Assembly: GCA_044225565.1 (NCBI GenBank)
Contig: JBGAIL010000170.1
Location: 1-9,897 of the forward strand
Direction: 5' to 3'
DNA length: 9,897 nt
From: CAVXAE01 sp044225565
GTDB lineage: Bacteria > Pseudomonadota > Gammaproteobacteria > Steroidobacterales > Steroidobacteraceae
Below are positions 1 through 7,700 of this stretch, one piece after another. Numbering within the stretch: the stretch's first letter is position 1; each line of letters opens with the position of its first letter. The notes below the pieces were generated by a model, which was not told the origin of the DNA, did no database searches, and saw nothing but the letters and a program-made list of their open reading frames with translations. The translations under genes were made by a program, and so were the position numbers.

Positions 1-1665
1 GTAGCGCGCGCCACCCAGGAGGTGGAAGCGGCCCAGGCTCACCCGGTCCTGGAAGAACAGCTCGGAGACCTTGGTGCCGCCGTCCTCCGCATCGAACGGG
101 ATCGGGTCCGGCAGCACGATGGTGCCGTAGACCGGTGCGAAGACATCGATGGGCGTCACGCCCATGAATGCAGTGAGCAGACCGTAGTCCGTATCGGTGT
201 GATCGGCACCGAGCGCGGTCTCGTGAGTGAGGGCACCGGTGCGGAACTTCCATTTGAGATCCGCGTGGGCGATCTTGGCCGTCGAGTCGTACCCCTTGTC
301 GATGAGATACGAGCGGCTCATCGTTCGGTTGTCCGGCTGCAAACTTCCCGTGAATATGTGCTCTCTGTCGTATTTCGAGTTGTGATACGACAGCGCCACG
401 TTCATCGACAGATCGTCACTGAACTCGTGCGAGAGGCGCGCATTCGTATCGACGTCGGTCTGCGGGTGGTGCAGATCACCGTAGCCTTGCGGAGCGGTGA
501 TGTCCCGGTCGTACTGCAGGTTGGTGCTCAATGGAATCTTGCCGAGCGGATTCGGTATCAGACCGCCGAGCACGGGAACGCGGCCGTCGGTGTAACCATT
601 CGGCCAGTTGGTGTGGTCGTAGAAGGCATCGACGGTCAGCTGCGTGCGATCCGCCAGCTGGAACTCAACGACGGGAGCGACGAACAGGTCCCTCACTCCG
701 GTATTGTCGAAGGGCGTATCCGTGCGGAAATACGCCGCGTTCAGCCGGACTCCGACGCGATCCGACAGCGGGCCTCCGATGTCGATGTCGTAGTGCCGCT
801 CGTTGAAGCTGCCGAACCGTATGTCGCCGCTCGCCTCGAACTGCTTCTGGGGGCGCTTGGTGACGAGATTGACGACGGCGCCCGGCTCCATGGGCCCATA
901 CAGCACCGACGCCGGTCCCTTCAGGACCTCGACGCGTTCCACGTTGGCCAGTTTGAGCGTGCCGTTGGTGCTGCGGTAGGCCATGCCGTTCCAGGTCATC
1001 GAGGTCGCAAACCCTCTCATCTCGACGCTCGTGTAGAGCGGCACGGCCCATCCGTGGGAGCGGCCGTTTGGCGTGAAGCGCACGACATCGTCCACCACGC
1101 TTGCCTTGATGTTCTGAATGAAATCGGCGCCATAAACATTCACGGTCTGCGGCACGTCCTTCACGGTATTCGTGGTGCCTCGACCGAACACCGTGATCTC
1201 TTCGAGCATCGAATTGTCCGCAGCCCGCGACTCGGCAGGCACCGCGCGGCCCTGCTGGGTAGTGTCGTCCTGCTGCAGCGAGTCCGCCGGCGAGGCGCCG
1301 GACTGCGCGAGACGCAAAGTGCCTTCGGAGGGCGCAGATGCCGTCGGCTTGCTCGCGCGGATCGCGACGGTGTTGGCGTTCACGAACTCATAGGTGAGCG
1401 ACGTTCCCGCCAGCAGCTCGTTCAACGCCGCTTCGGCCGTGAACTTTCCGTTGAGCTTCGGCGCACGGATGCCTTCGCTCTCCCGCGAGTAGAACACCAC
1501 CTGGAAGCCGGCCTGCCGGGCCAGCTGTTTCAGGGCGTCGTTCAACGGCAGTTCCGGGATATCCAGCGCGACCGGCTCCGCCAGCCGCTGCGGCTCCTGG
1601 GCAACGGCCACGCCGCCGATGAGGATAAAGGTTGCCGCCCAGCCGGCCAGTCGGATCGTCTTCAT
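1..1665 (-). CDS. TonB-dependent siderophore-type receptor with STN signalling domain (system 1), 3' end outside window
   Basis: Outer-membrane transducer that would bind a ferric siderophore or similar ligand, import it with TonB energy, and signal through its N-terminal domain to a FecR partner. The 555 visible codons have no stop, so the C-terminal third of the barrel lies left of the window. Seen: signal peptide about 1-23 (ending VAVAQ); STN domain about 33-103; linker; TonB-box-like EEITVFG at 155-161; plug about 162-272 with VEMRGF, VERVEVLKGPASVLYG and EPGAVVNLVTKRP, the last being characteristic of the siderophore-receptor subfamily; then barrel strands to FFQDRVSLGRFHLLGGARY at the edge. 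The ATG at 1665 is preceded by GGGGAG six bases upstream. It is divergent from the sigma 1 gene, with a promoter at 1737-1765. The ligand cannot be told from sequence. Catecholate and hydroxamate receptors share these motifs. Confidence 0.95.
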   Translation of the reverse strand, partial: MKTIRLAGWAATFILIGGVAVAQEPQRLAEPVALDIPELPLNDALKQLARQAGFQVVFYSRESEGIRAPKLNGKFTAEAALNELLAGTSLTYEFVNANTVAIRASKPTASAPSEGTLRLAQSGASPADSLQQDDTTQQGRAVPAESRAADNSMLEEITVFGRGTTNTVKDVPQTVNVYGADFIQNIKASVVDDVVRFTPNGRSHGWAVPLYTSVEMRGFATSMTWNGMAYRSTNGTLKLANVERVEVLKGPASVLYGPMEPGAVVNLVTKRPQKQFEASGDIRFGSFNERHYDIDIGGPLSDRVGVRLNAAYFRTDTPFDNTGVRDLFVAPVVEFQLADRTQLTVDAFYDHTNWPNGYTDGRVPVLGGLIPNPLGKIPLSTNLQYDRDITAPQGYGDLHHPQTDVDTNARLSHEFSDDLSMNVALSYHNSKYDREHIFTGSLQPDNRTMSRSYLIDKGYDSTAKIAHADLKWKFRTGALTHETALGADHTDTDYGLLTAFMGVTPIDVFAPVYGTIVLPDPIPFDAEDGGTKVSELFFQDRVSLGRFHLLGGARY

Positions 1666-1736
1666 TCGCGCTCCCCGTGAGGCCGTGCGAGCCCCAACTG
1701 TTGGCGCATTCCCTCGCGTAGTGTCCCTTCGCGAGT

Positions 1737-1765
1737 CATAGACTGGTCCACGGGCTTCTTTTACC
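1737..1765 (-). promoter_or_regulatory. Predicted ECF-sigma promoter of the system 1 receptor
   Basis: Read on the minus strand, GGTAAA (1765-1760), 16 bases, then GTCTATG (1743-1737). The start of transcription would fall near 1730, giving a leader of about 65 bases before the receptor ATG. The plus-strand site at 1805-1833 has the same spacing and -10 and differs at one -35 base. Known FecI-type promoters have a GGAAAT-like -35 and a GTC-containing -10, so this fits the family. The assignment to sigma 1 is inferred. Confidence 0.6.
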
Positions 1766-1792
1766 GACGGAATTCCCGAGATCGCGGCCTGG

Positions 1793-1803
1793 AAAAATAA
1801 AAT
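1793..1803 (+). promoter_or_regulatory. A/T tract, possible UP element for the sigma 1 promoter
   Basis: An uninterrupted 11-base A/T run (mostly A) in GC-rich DNA, ending one base before the GGCAAA -35 element at 1805. Its place matches that of an UP element contacted by the RNA polymerase alpha subunit. It could instead be part of an operator. I do not see a recognisable Fur box in it. Confidence 0.35.
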
Positions 1804-1804
1804 G

Positions 1805-1833
1805 GGCAAATCGCCCTGCCCGGACAGTCTATG
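1805..1833 (+). promoter_or_regulatory. Predicted ECF-sigma promoter of the sigma 1/FecR 1 operon
   Basis: GGCAAA (1805-1810), 16 bases, GTCTATG (1827-1833). It mirrors the receptor promoter at 1737-1765 in the opposite direction, which suggests that sigma 1 activates its own operon as well as the receptor. Transcription would begin near 1840, downstream of the ATG at 1831. That ATG is part of the -10 element, so this promoter favours translation from the GTG at 1861. Confidence 0.55.
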
Positions 1834-1840
1834 CCACACC

Positions 1841-1849
1841 GGAGTAGGA
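1841..1849 (+). promoter_or_regulatory. Possible ribosome binding site for sigma 1
   Basis: GGAGTAGGA lies just after the predicted transcription start and ends 11 bases before the in-frame GTG at 1861. The spacing is longer than ideal. The competing ATG at 1831 has no purine-rich site upstream. This is the main sequence argument for the shorter sigma 1 start. Confidence 0.4.
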
Positions 1850-1860
1850 TTTGCAGCACC

Positions 1861-2412
1861 GTGACCGCCTCCCGCCAGCCTGGCAACCCGACCGATGCCC
1901 CCGATCTCGCCGGGAAGGCGTTCGAGGCGTACGGCAATGAATTGCATCGATTTCTGACGCGCCGCACGCGCTGCCCCCAGACTGCGCGCGACCTCGCGCA
2001 GGACGCCTACCTGCGTTTCATGCTGGTTTCGCGCCGGGAGAGCATCCGCAACGCCCAGGCCTTCCTTTACCAGCTCGCTTCGAACCTGGTTTATGAACTC
2101 AACGTCCGCGAGCGCCACAGCCGGGTGGTCTTCGATTCCGATCTGCTGGAGGCGGCCGATCACCGCTCCGCCCTGGAGACGGAGGCCGATCCACTCGACC
2201 GGCTGGCCTCGGCCCAGGAGTTGGAGCACATCCTGAAACCCCTGCCCAAGGCTTATCGCGCCGTGCTGCTGCTGCGCAAGCGCGACGGCCTGTCACCCGG
2301 GGAGATCGCCGACCGGCTGGGATTCACGCGCAAGACCGTCTACGACTACCTCACCCGCGCTCTGGCCTTGATCAGAGAGAACCGACAGGATCGCCAGCGA
2401 TGGAAGCCCTGA
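1861..2412 (+). CDS. FecI-like ECF sigma factor (system 1)
   Basis: RNA polymerase sigma factor of the extracytoplasmic-function, iron-starvation type, acting in the cytoplasm. From the GTG start it is 183 residues, close to the usual size. Region 2 is about 20-85 (FEAYGNELHRFLTRR, then TARDLAQDAYLRFM and the FLYQLASNLVYEL helix). Region 4 is about 118-172, with helix-turn-helix SPGEIADRLGFTRKTVYDYLTRAL. An upstream in-frame ATG at 1831 would add ten residues, but it lies inside the predicted -10 element and lacks a ribosome binding site, so I chose GTG 1861; this choice is moderately sure. The 3' end overlaps the FecR 1 start by 13 bases, indicating co-transcription and coupled translation. 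The divergent receptor is its likely main target. Confidence 0.92.
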   Translation: MTASRQPGNPTDAPDLAGKAFEAYGNELHRFLTRRTRCPQTARDLAQDAYLRFMLVSRRESIRNAQAFLYQLASNLVYELNVRERHSRVVFDSDLLEAADHRSALETEADPLDRLASAQELEHILKPLPKAYRAVLLLRKRDGLSPGEIADRLGFTRKTVYDYLTRALALIRENRQDRQRWKP

Positions 2413-3434
2413 CACAGGATGATGCGATGCGGGCCCGGCGGCGTCAGCTGGACGAGCAGGCCGCAAGCTGGCTGCTGAAGCTCGAGGAAGAGCCTACCCC
2501 CGACACCGAGAGTGGCTTCCGCCACTGGCTCGAGAGCTCGGCGGAGCACATGCACGCCTTCCTCGAGATGACGGCCATCGACCGTGATCTCGACGGCATG
2601 GACCGGTCGCGGGCGCTCGATCTGGACGCGCTGATCGCGGAGGTTCGCGGAGAACACGCCGCGAACGTCGTACCACTGAACCAGGCCGCCGCTGCGCCAG
2701 CGGCTCGTGCGCGCCGGGATGTGCCGGTCTGGCGAACCGCCGTTGCAGCGGCCATTGCGCTGCTGGCTGTCGCCGCTGGCTTCGGGTATTGGCTGAAAGC
2801 CACGCGTACGTCGGTTTACGCGACCACGACGGGCGAGCAACGCTCGGTGAAGCTCGACGACGGCTCGCTGGTTCAGCTGAACACCCGATCGCGTGTCGAG
2901 GTGCTCTTCAGTCCGCAAACACGCGAAGTGAAGCTGCTTGAAGGGGAAGCCATGTTCACCGTGGAGCGCGATCGCCAGCGACCCTTCCGGGTCGTGACAG
3001 GGTCTGCCGTCGTCGAGGTGGTCGGTACGCAGTTCAACGTCTATCGGCGCAGCGCGGGAACCACCGTCTCCGTAGTCGATGGCCGCGTGAACGTGGCCGG
3101 AAGTGGCGATCGCATCTCACTCGGCTCGGGCGAGGAAGTGACAGTAGCCTTGGATGGCCAAGTGGTGGAACGCACCAAAAGCACGCTCGCGAGAGCAACG
3201 GCGTGGCGTCAGCGGCAACTCAACTTCGATCACGATACGCTGGAGTACGTGGCCGAGCAGTTCAATCGCTACAACAAGACCCAGATCCGCGTAGCCGACC
3301 CGCGGATTCGCGATCGCGAGCTCGAAGGCGTCTTCAATGCAGACGAGCCCCAGGCGCTGCTCGACTTCCTGGCACTGGAGAAGGACCTGCGGTTCGACCG
3401 CGAAGGCGACATCATCAGCATCCGCTTGAAGTAG
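2400..3434 (+). CDS. FecR-type anti-sigma/sigma regulator (system 1)
   Basis: Inner-membrane regulator linking the receptor STN domain to the sigma factor; 344 residues. Order: cytoplasmic sigma-binding N-domain (DUF4880 type) about 16-60, with ASWLLKLEE and the FRHWLESSAEHMHAF segment; one transmembrane helix about 111-132; periplasmic FecR domain about 140-235 (TGEQRSVKLDDGSLVQLNTRS, LLEGEAMFTV, VDGRVNV); C-terminal STN-like domain about 268-344 (ATAWRQRQLNFDHDTL, FNRYNKTQIRV). VGTQFNV has G209-T210, aligned with the conserved Gly-Thr where FoxR-type proteins self-cleave. The start overlaps the sigma gene by 13 bases, with AGGA nine bases upstream. A second candidate, the ATG at 2427, has AGGA seven bases upstream and would remove nine residues. 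It converges on the hydrolase gene across about 60 bp with no clear terminator. Confidence 0.93.
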   Translation: MEALTQDDAMRARRRQLDEQAASWLLKLEEEPTPDTESGFRHWLESSAEHMHAFLEMTAIDRDLDGMDRSRALDLDALIAEVRGEHAANVVPLNQAAAAPAARARRDVPVWRTAVAAAIALLAVAAGFGYWLKATRTSVYATTTGEQRSVKLDDGSLVQLNTRSRVEVLFSPQTREVKLLEGEAMFTVERDRQRPFRVVTGSAVVEVVGTQFNVYRRSAGTTVSVVDGRVNVAGSGDRISLGSGEEVTVALDGQVVERTKSTLARATAWRQRQLNFDHDTLEYVAEQFNRYNKTQIRVADPRIRDRELEGVFNADEPQALLDFLALEKDLRFDREGDIISIRLK

Positions 3435-3494
3435 GCGCACCGCTCCCCGAGTGCAGCCCGTGTTCGGCGGCCGGAATGCGACTCTTGCGACCGC

Positions 3495-4766
3495 CTATTT
3501 CTTGGCCCCGCTCTTCAGCAGCGTCGTCTCCGGATACACCTGCTTCTGCGACAGCAGCGGCGTCTCAGTCGCACCCCGCAGGTACTTGTCGAAGAACTCC
3601 AGCGTGAAGCGGTTGACGATGTCGTGCGCGAGGCGCGGGTGCATGAGCGCCACGTCGATCCGCTCGAAGAGCGTGCGATCCGCGAAATGCCCGTGCTCGG
3701 CGCCATTCAGCGTGAGGTCGTACCAGTCCGCATCCGTTTTCGCGTAGAGCGACCATGTGCGGGTGTCGGCCACCGTGGCCAGCTCGTGGTCCGCAGCCGA
3801 GCGCTCGAGGTCCGAGGAAGGAAGGCCGGCGCCGTGCATCTGCATGATGGGGCGATGAGTGCCGGTCTCGGAAACGTCCGTGTACAGCCAGCCGTCGAGG
3901 TTCACGCCGGCCTTCACACGCGGCTCGTCGCGCGTCGCCTGCAGAGACAGCGCCCCGCCCAGCGACCAGCCGAGCGAGCCGACCTTGTCGAGATCCAGGC
4001 GCTGGTGGAAACGGCTGCGTCGATCGCCGTTCATGGCCTGGAGGCGATCCAGCACGAAGCGGATGTCCTGCACCTGCACCGGCATCATGCGCTCCGCGTA
4101 GCGCTTCACCTGCAGCCTGAAGCGTTCCGTTTCAGTCATGCCCTTCGCTTCCCCGTCCGACACTTCCGCGTCGTTCACATCGGGCTTGTAAACGTAGCCG
4201 TCCGGGAAGCGCTCGATGCGCGTGAGGCCGGTGTGCCCGATGGCCACCACGACGTAGCCGTGGCTCGCCAGGTATTCCGTCTGGGCGGTGCCGCTGAAAG
4301 GCGGGTGACCACCGCCGGGGTTGTAGAGGAGCACCGGGAATGGCACCGGATTCGCGGCGAGCGGTGCGTTGAGCACGGACGTCGTGCGCACGGCCGCCGC
4401 GTCGTCCATCCAGCTTGCATCCTCGTCGTGCGGATAGAGATCCCGGTGCAGCGCATACGCGGCGCGCGGCGGATCTCCCTTGAAGGCTGCGGGATACCAG
4501 ATCTGCACCATGAGGTGCCGCTTGTCGGCCGGGTCCGATGTGGTGTTCTCGTCGCGCGCCGAATCGATCCAGAGCTCCTCGAAAGTACCGGTCTGAAAGG
4601 GTCCACGCGGCGTGCCGGCGAAGACGTGGACGGGTATCCGGAGTGGCTCGGCGGCAGGCTCTGCGGCCTTCGCGGCTGCAACCGATACCATGGCCATCAC
4701 TGCGCCAATCATCAACCCTGGCAAACGGCCCCGCACGGCCGGCAGCACTCCGCTCACTGAACGCAT
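3495..4766 (-). CDS. Secreted alpha/beta hydrolase, PAF-acetylhydrolase (group VII phospholipase A2) family
   Basis: Predicted exported serine esterase of 423 residues. The signal peptide is about 1-35 (hydrophobic core LMIGAVMAMVSVAAA, cleavage near AKA-AE). Oxyanion region LLYNPGGGHPPFSG about 147-159; nucleophile elbow GWSLGG with Ser268; acid Asp291 in VNLDGW; base His358 in GAEHGHFAD. Spacing and local motifs closely resemble human plasma PAF-acetylhydrolase (Ser273, Asp296, His351, with H-x-x-FAD after the histidine). Bacterial members hydrolyse various short or oxidised acyl esters, so the substrate is unknown. It starts 30 bp after the receptor 2 stop, with GAGGGG five bases before the ATG, so it is probably the last gene of the receptor 2 transcript. 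A role in opening an ester in the receptor ligand is inference. Confidence 0.9.
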   Translation of the reverse strand: MRSVSGVLPAVRGRLPGLMIGAVMAMVSVAAAKAAEPAAEPLRIPVHVFAGTPRGPFQTGTFEELWIDSARDENTTSDPADKRHLMVQIWYPAAFKGDPPRAAYALHRDLYPHDEDASWMDDAAAVRTTSVLNAPLAANPVPFPVLLYNPGGGHPPFSGTAQTEYLASHGYVVVAIGHTGLTRIERFPDGYVYKPDVNDAEVSDGEAKGMTETERFRLQVKRYAERMMPVQVQDIRFVLDRLQAMNGDRRSRFHQRLDLDKVGSLGWSLGGALSLQATRDEPRVKAGVNLDGWLYTDVSETGTHRPIMQMHGAGLPSSDLERSAADHELATVADTRTWSLYAKTDADWYDLTLNGAEHGHFADRTLFERIDVALMHPRLAHDIVNRFTLEFFDKYLRGATETPLLSQKQVYPETTLLKSGAKK

Positions 4767-4771
4767 GTCTA

Positions 4772-4777
4772 CCCCTC
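4772..4777 (-). promoter_or_regulatory. Ribosome binding site of the hydrolase
   Basis: GAGGGG on the minus strand, five bases before the ATG at 4766. It lies in the 30-bp gap after receptor 2, which has no room for an obvious separate promoter. This supports translation as the second gene of a two-gene transcript and fixes the start. Confidence 0.7.
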
Positions 4778-4796
4778 GCTGGACGGAACTCTCGAG

Positions 4797-7700
4797 TCAG
4801 AATCGCGCCGTCGCTCCGAGCACGAAGTAACGACCCAGCGAATCATACAACCCGCCGTTGCCGCCCAGGTAGGTATACGGGTTCATCGGTGGCTCGACGT
4901 CCAGGAGGTTGTTGATGGTGAGCCTCACGTTCCAGCTCTTTCCCAGGTCGTAACTGAGGGCGAGGTCGTTGTACACGCGCGCCCCGACCCGGGGACGATC
5001 GTACGTCTCGAGGCTCGACGACACGTCGATGCGCGCCTTGCCGATGAGCCGCGTGTCCAGGTCGACGCGCAGCCCCGCATTCGCGTAGCCGAGCGAGAGC
5101 GTGCCGCGCCACGAAGGATCATAGTAGGCACCCTTGTCCCGGATGAGGCTGGCCGGATCGCCGCTGTCGATCATCTGCTCGAGCGACCTGAGGTACGTCG
5201 CGTTCAGCGCTACGCTGAGCCGGCCAGCAAACGGGAGGCGCACCTGCTCCGGCGAGAAGCCGTATGCCAGCTGAAAATCGACGCCGTCGGTGGTGAGGCT
5301 GCCCACGTTCACGATGCTGTAGTCCACCAGCGAGATGGAATGGTCCGCCGCACGCGTTATACGCGGGCAGAACACGTTCTCGATGGTGGCCGAGTCCACG
5401 CATTTGTCCACGATCTGCGTGACGTCGAGCGCCTGCACCGCACCGTCGATCTCGATCTTCCAGTAGTCCACGGCCATCGACAGGCTGGGGATGGATTGCG
5501 GCGTGACGACCAGCCCGGCCGTCCACGCCTTCGAGGTCTCGGGGTCGAGCTCGGGATTGCCGCCGCCCACCGTGTCGAACGTATAGAACAGGCCGGCTCC
5601 GTCCTTGCCTTCCCAGCCTTCGGGGATGCCGAGCGCGGCGCAGTTGGCGGCGCGGTTCGCGCCGCTCGAGATCTGGGAGATCTCGCAGGGATCGTAGATG
5701 GAGATCTGCGAGATCTGCCGCGGCGCGAACAGCTCGTAGAGATTCGGGGCGCGCACGCTCTTCGAGCGCGTTGCGCGCACCTTCAGGCTCTGCACCGGTG
5801 CCCAGGACCCACCCAGCTTCCAGGCGGTCGTGTCGCCGATCGAATCATAGTTGGACAGCCGCACCGCGCCCTCGAGCTGCAGGCTCTTCGCGAAAGCCCG
5901 GTCGCGCAGCAGCGGCGCGACCACTTCGACGAAGGCCTCCGAGACCGAGTCTTCGCCGCGCAGGGAGGTGCCGGCGGAGCGGTCCGTCAGAAGGCCGAGC
6001 TCCGAGAGCGGATCGTCCGTGTAAGTGCGGGTGTCTTCGCGATACTCCACGCCGAATGCGGTGGCCAGCGGGCCGGCAGGCAGATCGAGCAACGTTCCCG
6101 TGAGCTGGGCGCCTGCGAGCGTTTGCGTATTGTCCACGGCAAGCGTCGCATTGACGCGGAAGTATGCGAGCGCATCGGCGGTCGCCACGTTCTGCCCGAG
6201 AATGTCGAGCGGCTTGCAGCCGGCGGCCCGGGCCGCCTCGCTGCGGCATACCGGATCGCCCGTCAGTGGATCGGCGATCACGTCGATCGCCTCGAAATAG
6301 CGGGACGTGATGCGCTGGTTGTTCTCCCGCGCGCGCAGCTCGTAGCGGCCGTATTGCGCGAACGCCTGCCACTTCCAGTCCCGGCCGAAGGATCCCTGCA
6401 GGCCTGCGAGGATGGAGTACATGTCACGCGAATTGTCGTTGTCGCGGATTCCCTGGTCCGTGGACGCGCGCTGCACGTCGATCTCGGTGAGCCCGTTGGC
6501 GTCCATGAGCGCGCCGAGATCCGTCGGGATGTAATAGTTGTCCCGCGAGAGCAGCGTGCCGCCGAAATCGTAATTCGGCGCGCCACCGCTGTACGCCGTG
6601 CCGTGCGCGAACTCGGATTCCACCATCAGGCTCACCCGGTCGGTGAGCTTGAAATCGAGGTTGCCGCGCACCGAGGTCGTTTCCGCGCGCATGCGCTGCA
6701 CCCAGAAGCGGGTGAAGTCCCAGCCGTCCCCGTTCGTCGGCAGCCCGGTCGCCGGATCCACGCTCAACGGCCGAAGGTTCGGATCCACGGTGTAGTCGAC
6801 GCCGCCGATGTTGAACACACCGCCCGGATGCAGGAAGGCGAGCCCGTAGTGATCGACCGTGATGAAGTCCGGCCGGCCGTCCTGCGGCCCCGTGTTCTCG
6901 GGATTCGGGATGAAGCTGAGCCAGCTGTCCGTGAAGGAGCGCTCGTTCGAGTACAGTGGTTCCTCCCGCACGTGACTCGCCGCGAACGTGAAGGAGCCGC
7001 GGTCTTCCGCGAAGAGACTGCCCGCGAGCAACGTGGCGGACAGCGATTCCGCGCCGCCGTGCTGTGAGGTGCCCGCCTGGGCGGAGAGCTCGAGCCCGGA
7101 GAAATCCTTCTTCAGGATGATGTTGATGACGCCACTCACCGCATCGGCGCCATACACCGCCGATGCGCCACCCGTGATCAGCTCCACTCTCTCGACCATG
7201 CCGGTCGGAATGGTCGTCAGGTCTACCGCGGCGGAATCCGAAGCACCCGCCACGCGTCGGCGTCCGTTGATGAGCACCAGGGTGCGTGCCGTGCCGAGAC
7301 CACGCAGGTTGACGAACGCCGCACCCGCGTTCGGGCTGAACTGTCCCGTGCTCAGGCTCAAGCCGAGACCCACCGACGGCAGCTGCGTGAGCAGGTCCGC
7401 GAGGTTCGTGAAGCCGGATTTCTGGATCTGCTCGCTGCCGATCACGGTGACCGGCGTAGGCATCTCGAACGCCGAGCGCGCGAGGCGCGAGCCCGTCACC
7501 ACCACTTCGTCGAGTGCAGGCACCGTTCCCGCTGCGGGCTCGTCATCGCGCTCTCCAGATGCGGTCGCAGCCGTCGCTACTGGCGCTGCTTCGCTCGCAG
7601 CACCGGCCGAATCGGTTCCAGCCTGTGCGAGGCGCAACGTAACCTGGCCCGAATCGCCGGACACGCGCGCATCACCCGAGCTGAGTGCCTTCGCGCCGGC

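Noticed and set aside
22..1680. Long plus-strand open frame of 552 codons opposite receptor 1
   Set aside because: It mirrors the codon pattern of the receptor on the other strand, shows no domain, and the minus frame has clear signal peptide, STN and plug motifs. Similar antisense frames at 3624-4760, 5340-7067 and 6988-8067 were rejected for the same reason.
1666..1830. Fur box controlling system 1
   Set aside because: Fur control would be expected from the family, but no GATAATGAT-like inverted repeat can be seen; the only A/T-rich stretch lacks the dyad.
3015..3044. GTCTAT within fecR 1 as another ECF promoter
   Set aside because: At the 16-base spacing the -35 position reads GGTGGT, matching neither GGYAAA nor GAGGTT, and it lies inside a coding region.
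3435..3494. Bidirectional terminator between the convergent FecR 1 and hydrolase genes
   Set aside because: Only short GC-rich complementary stretches are present and there is no T-run on either strand. I cannot support a terminator by eye.
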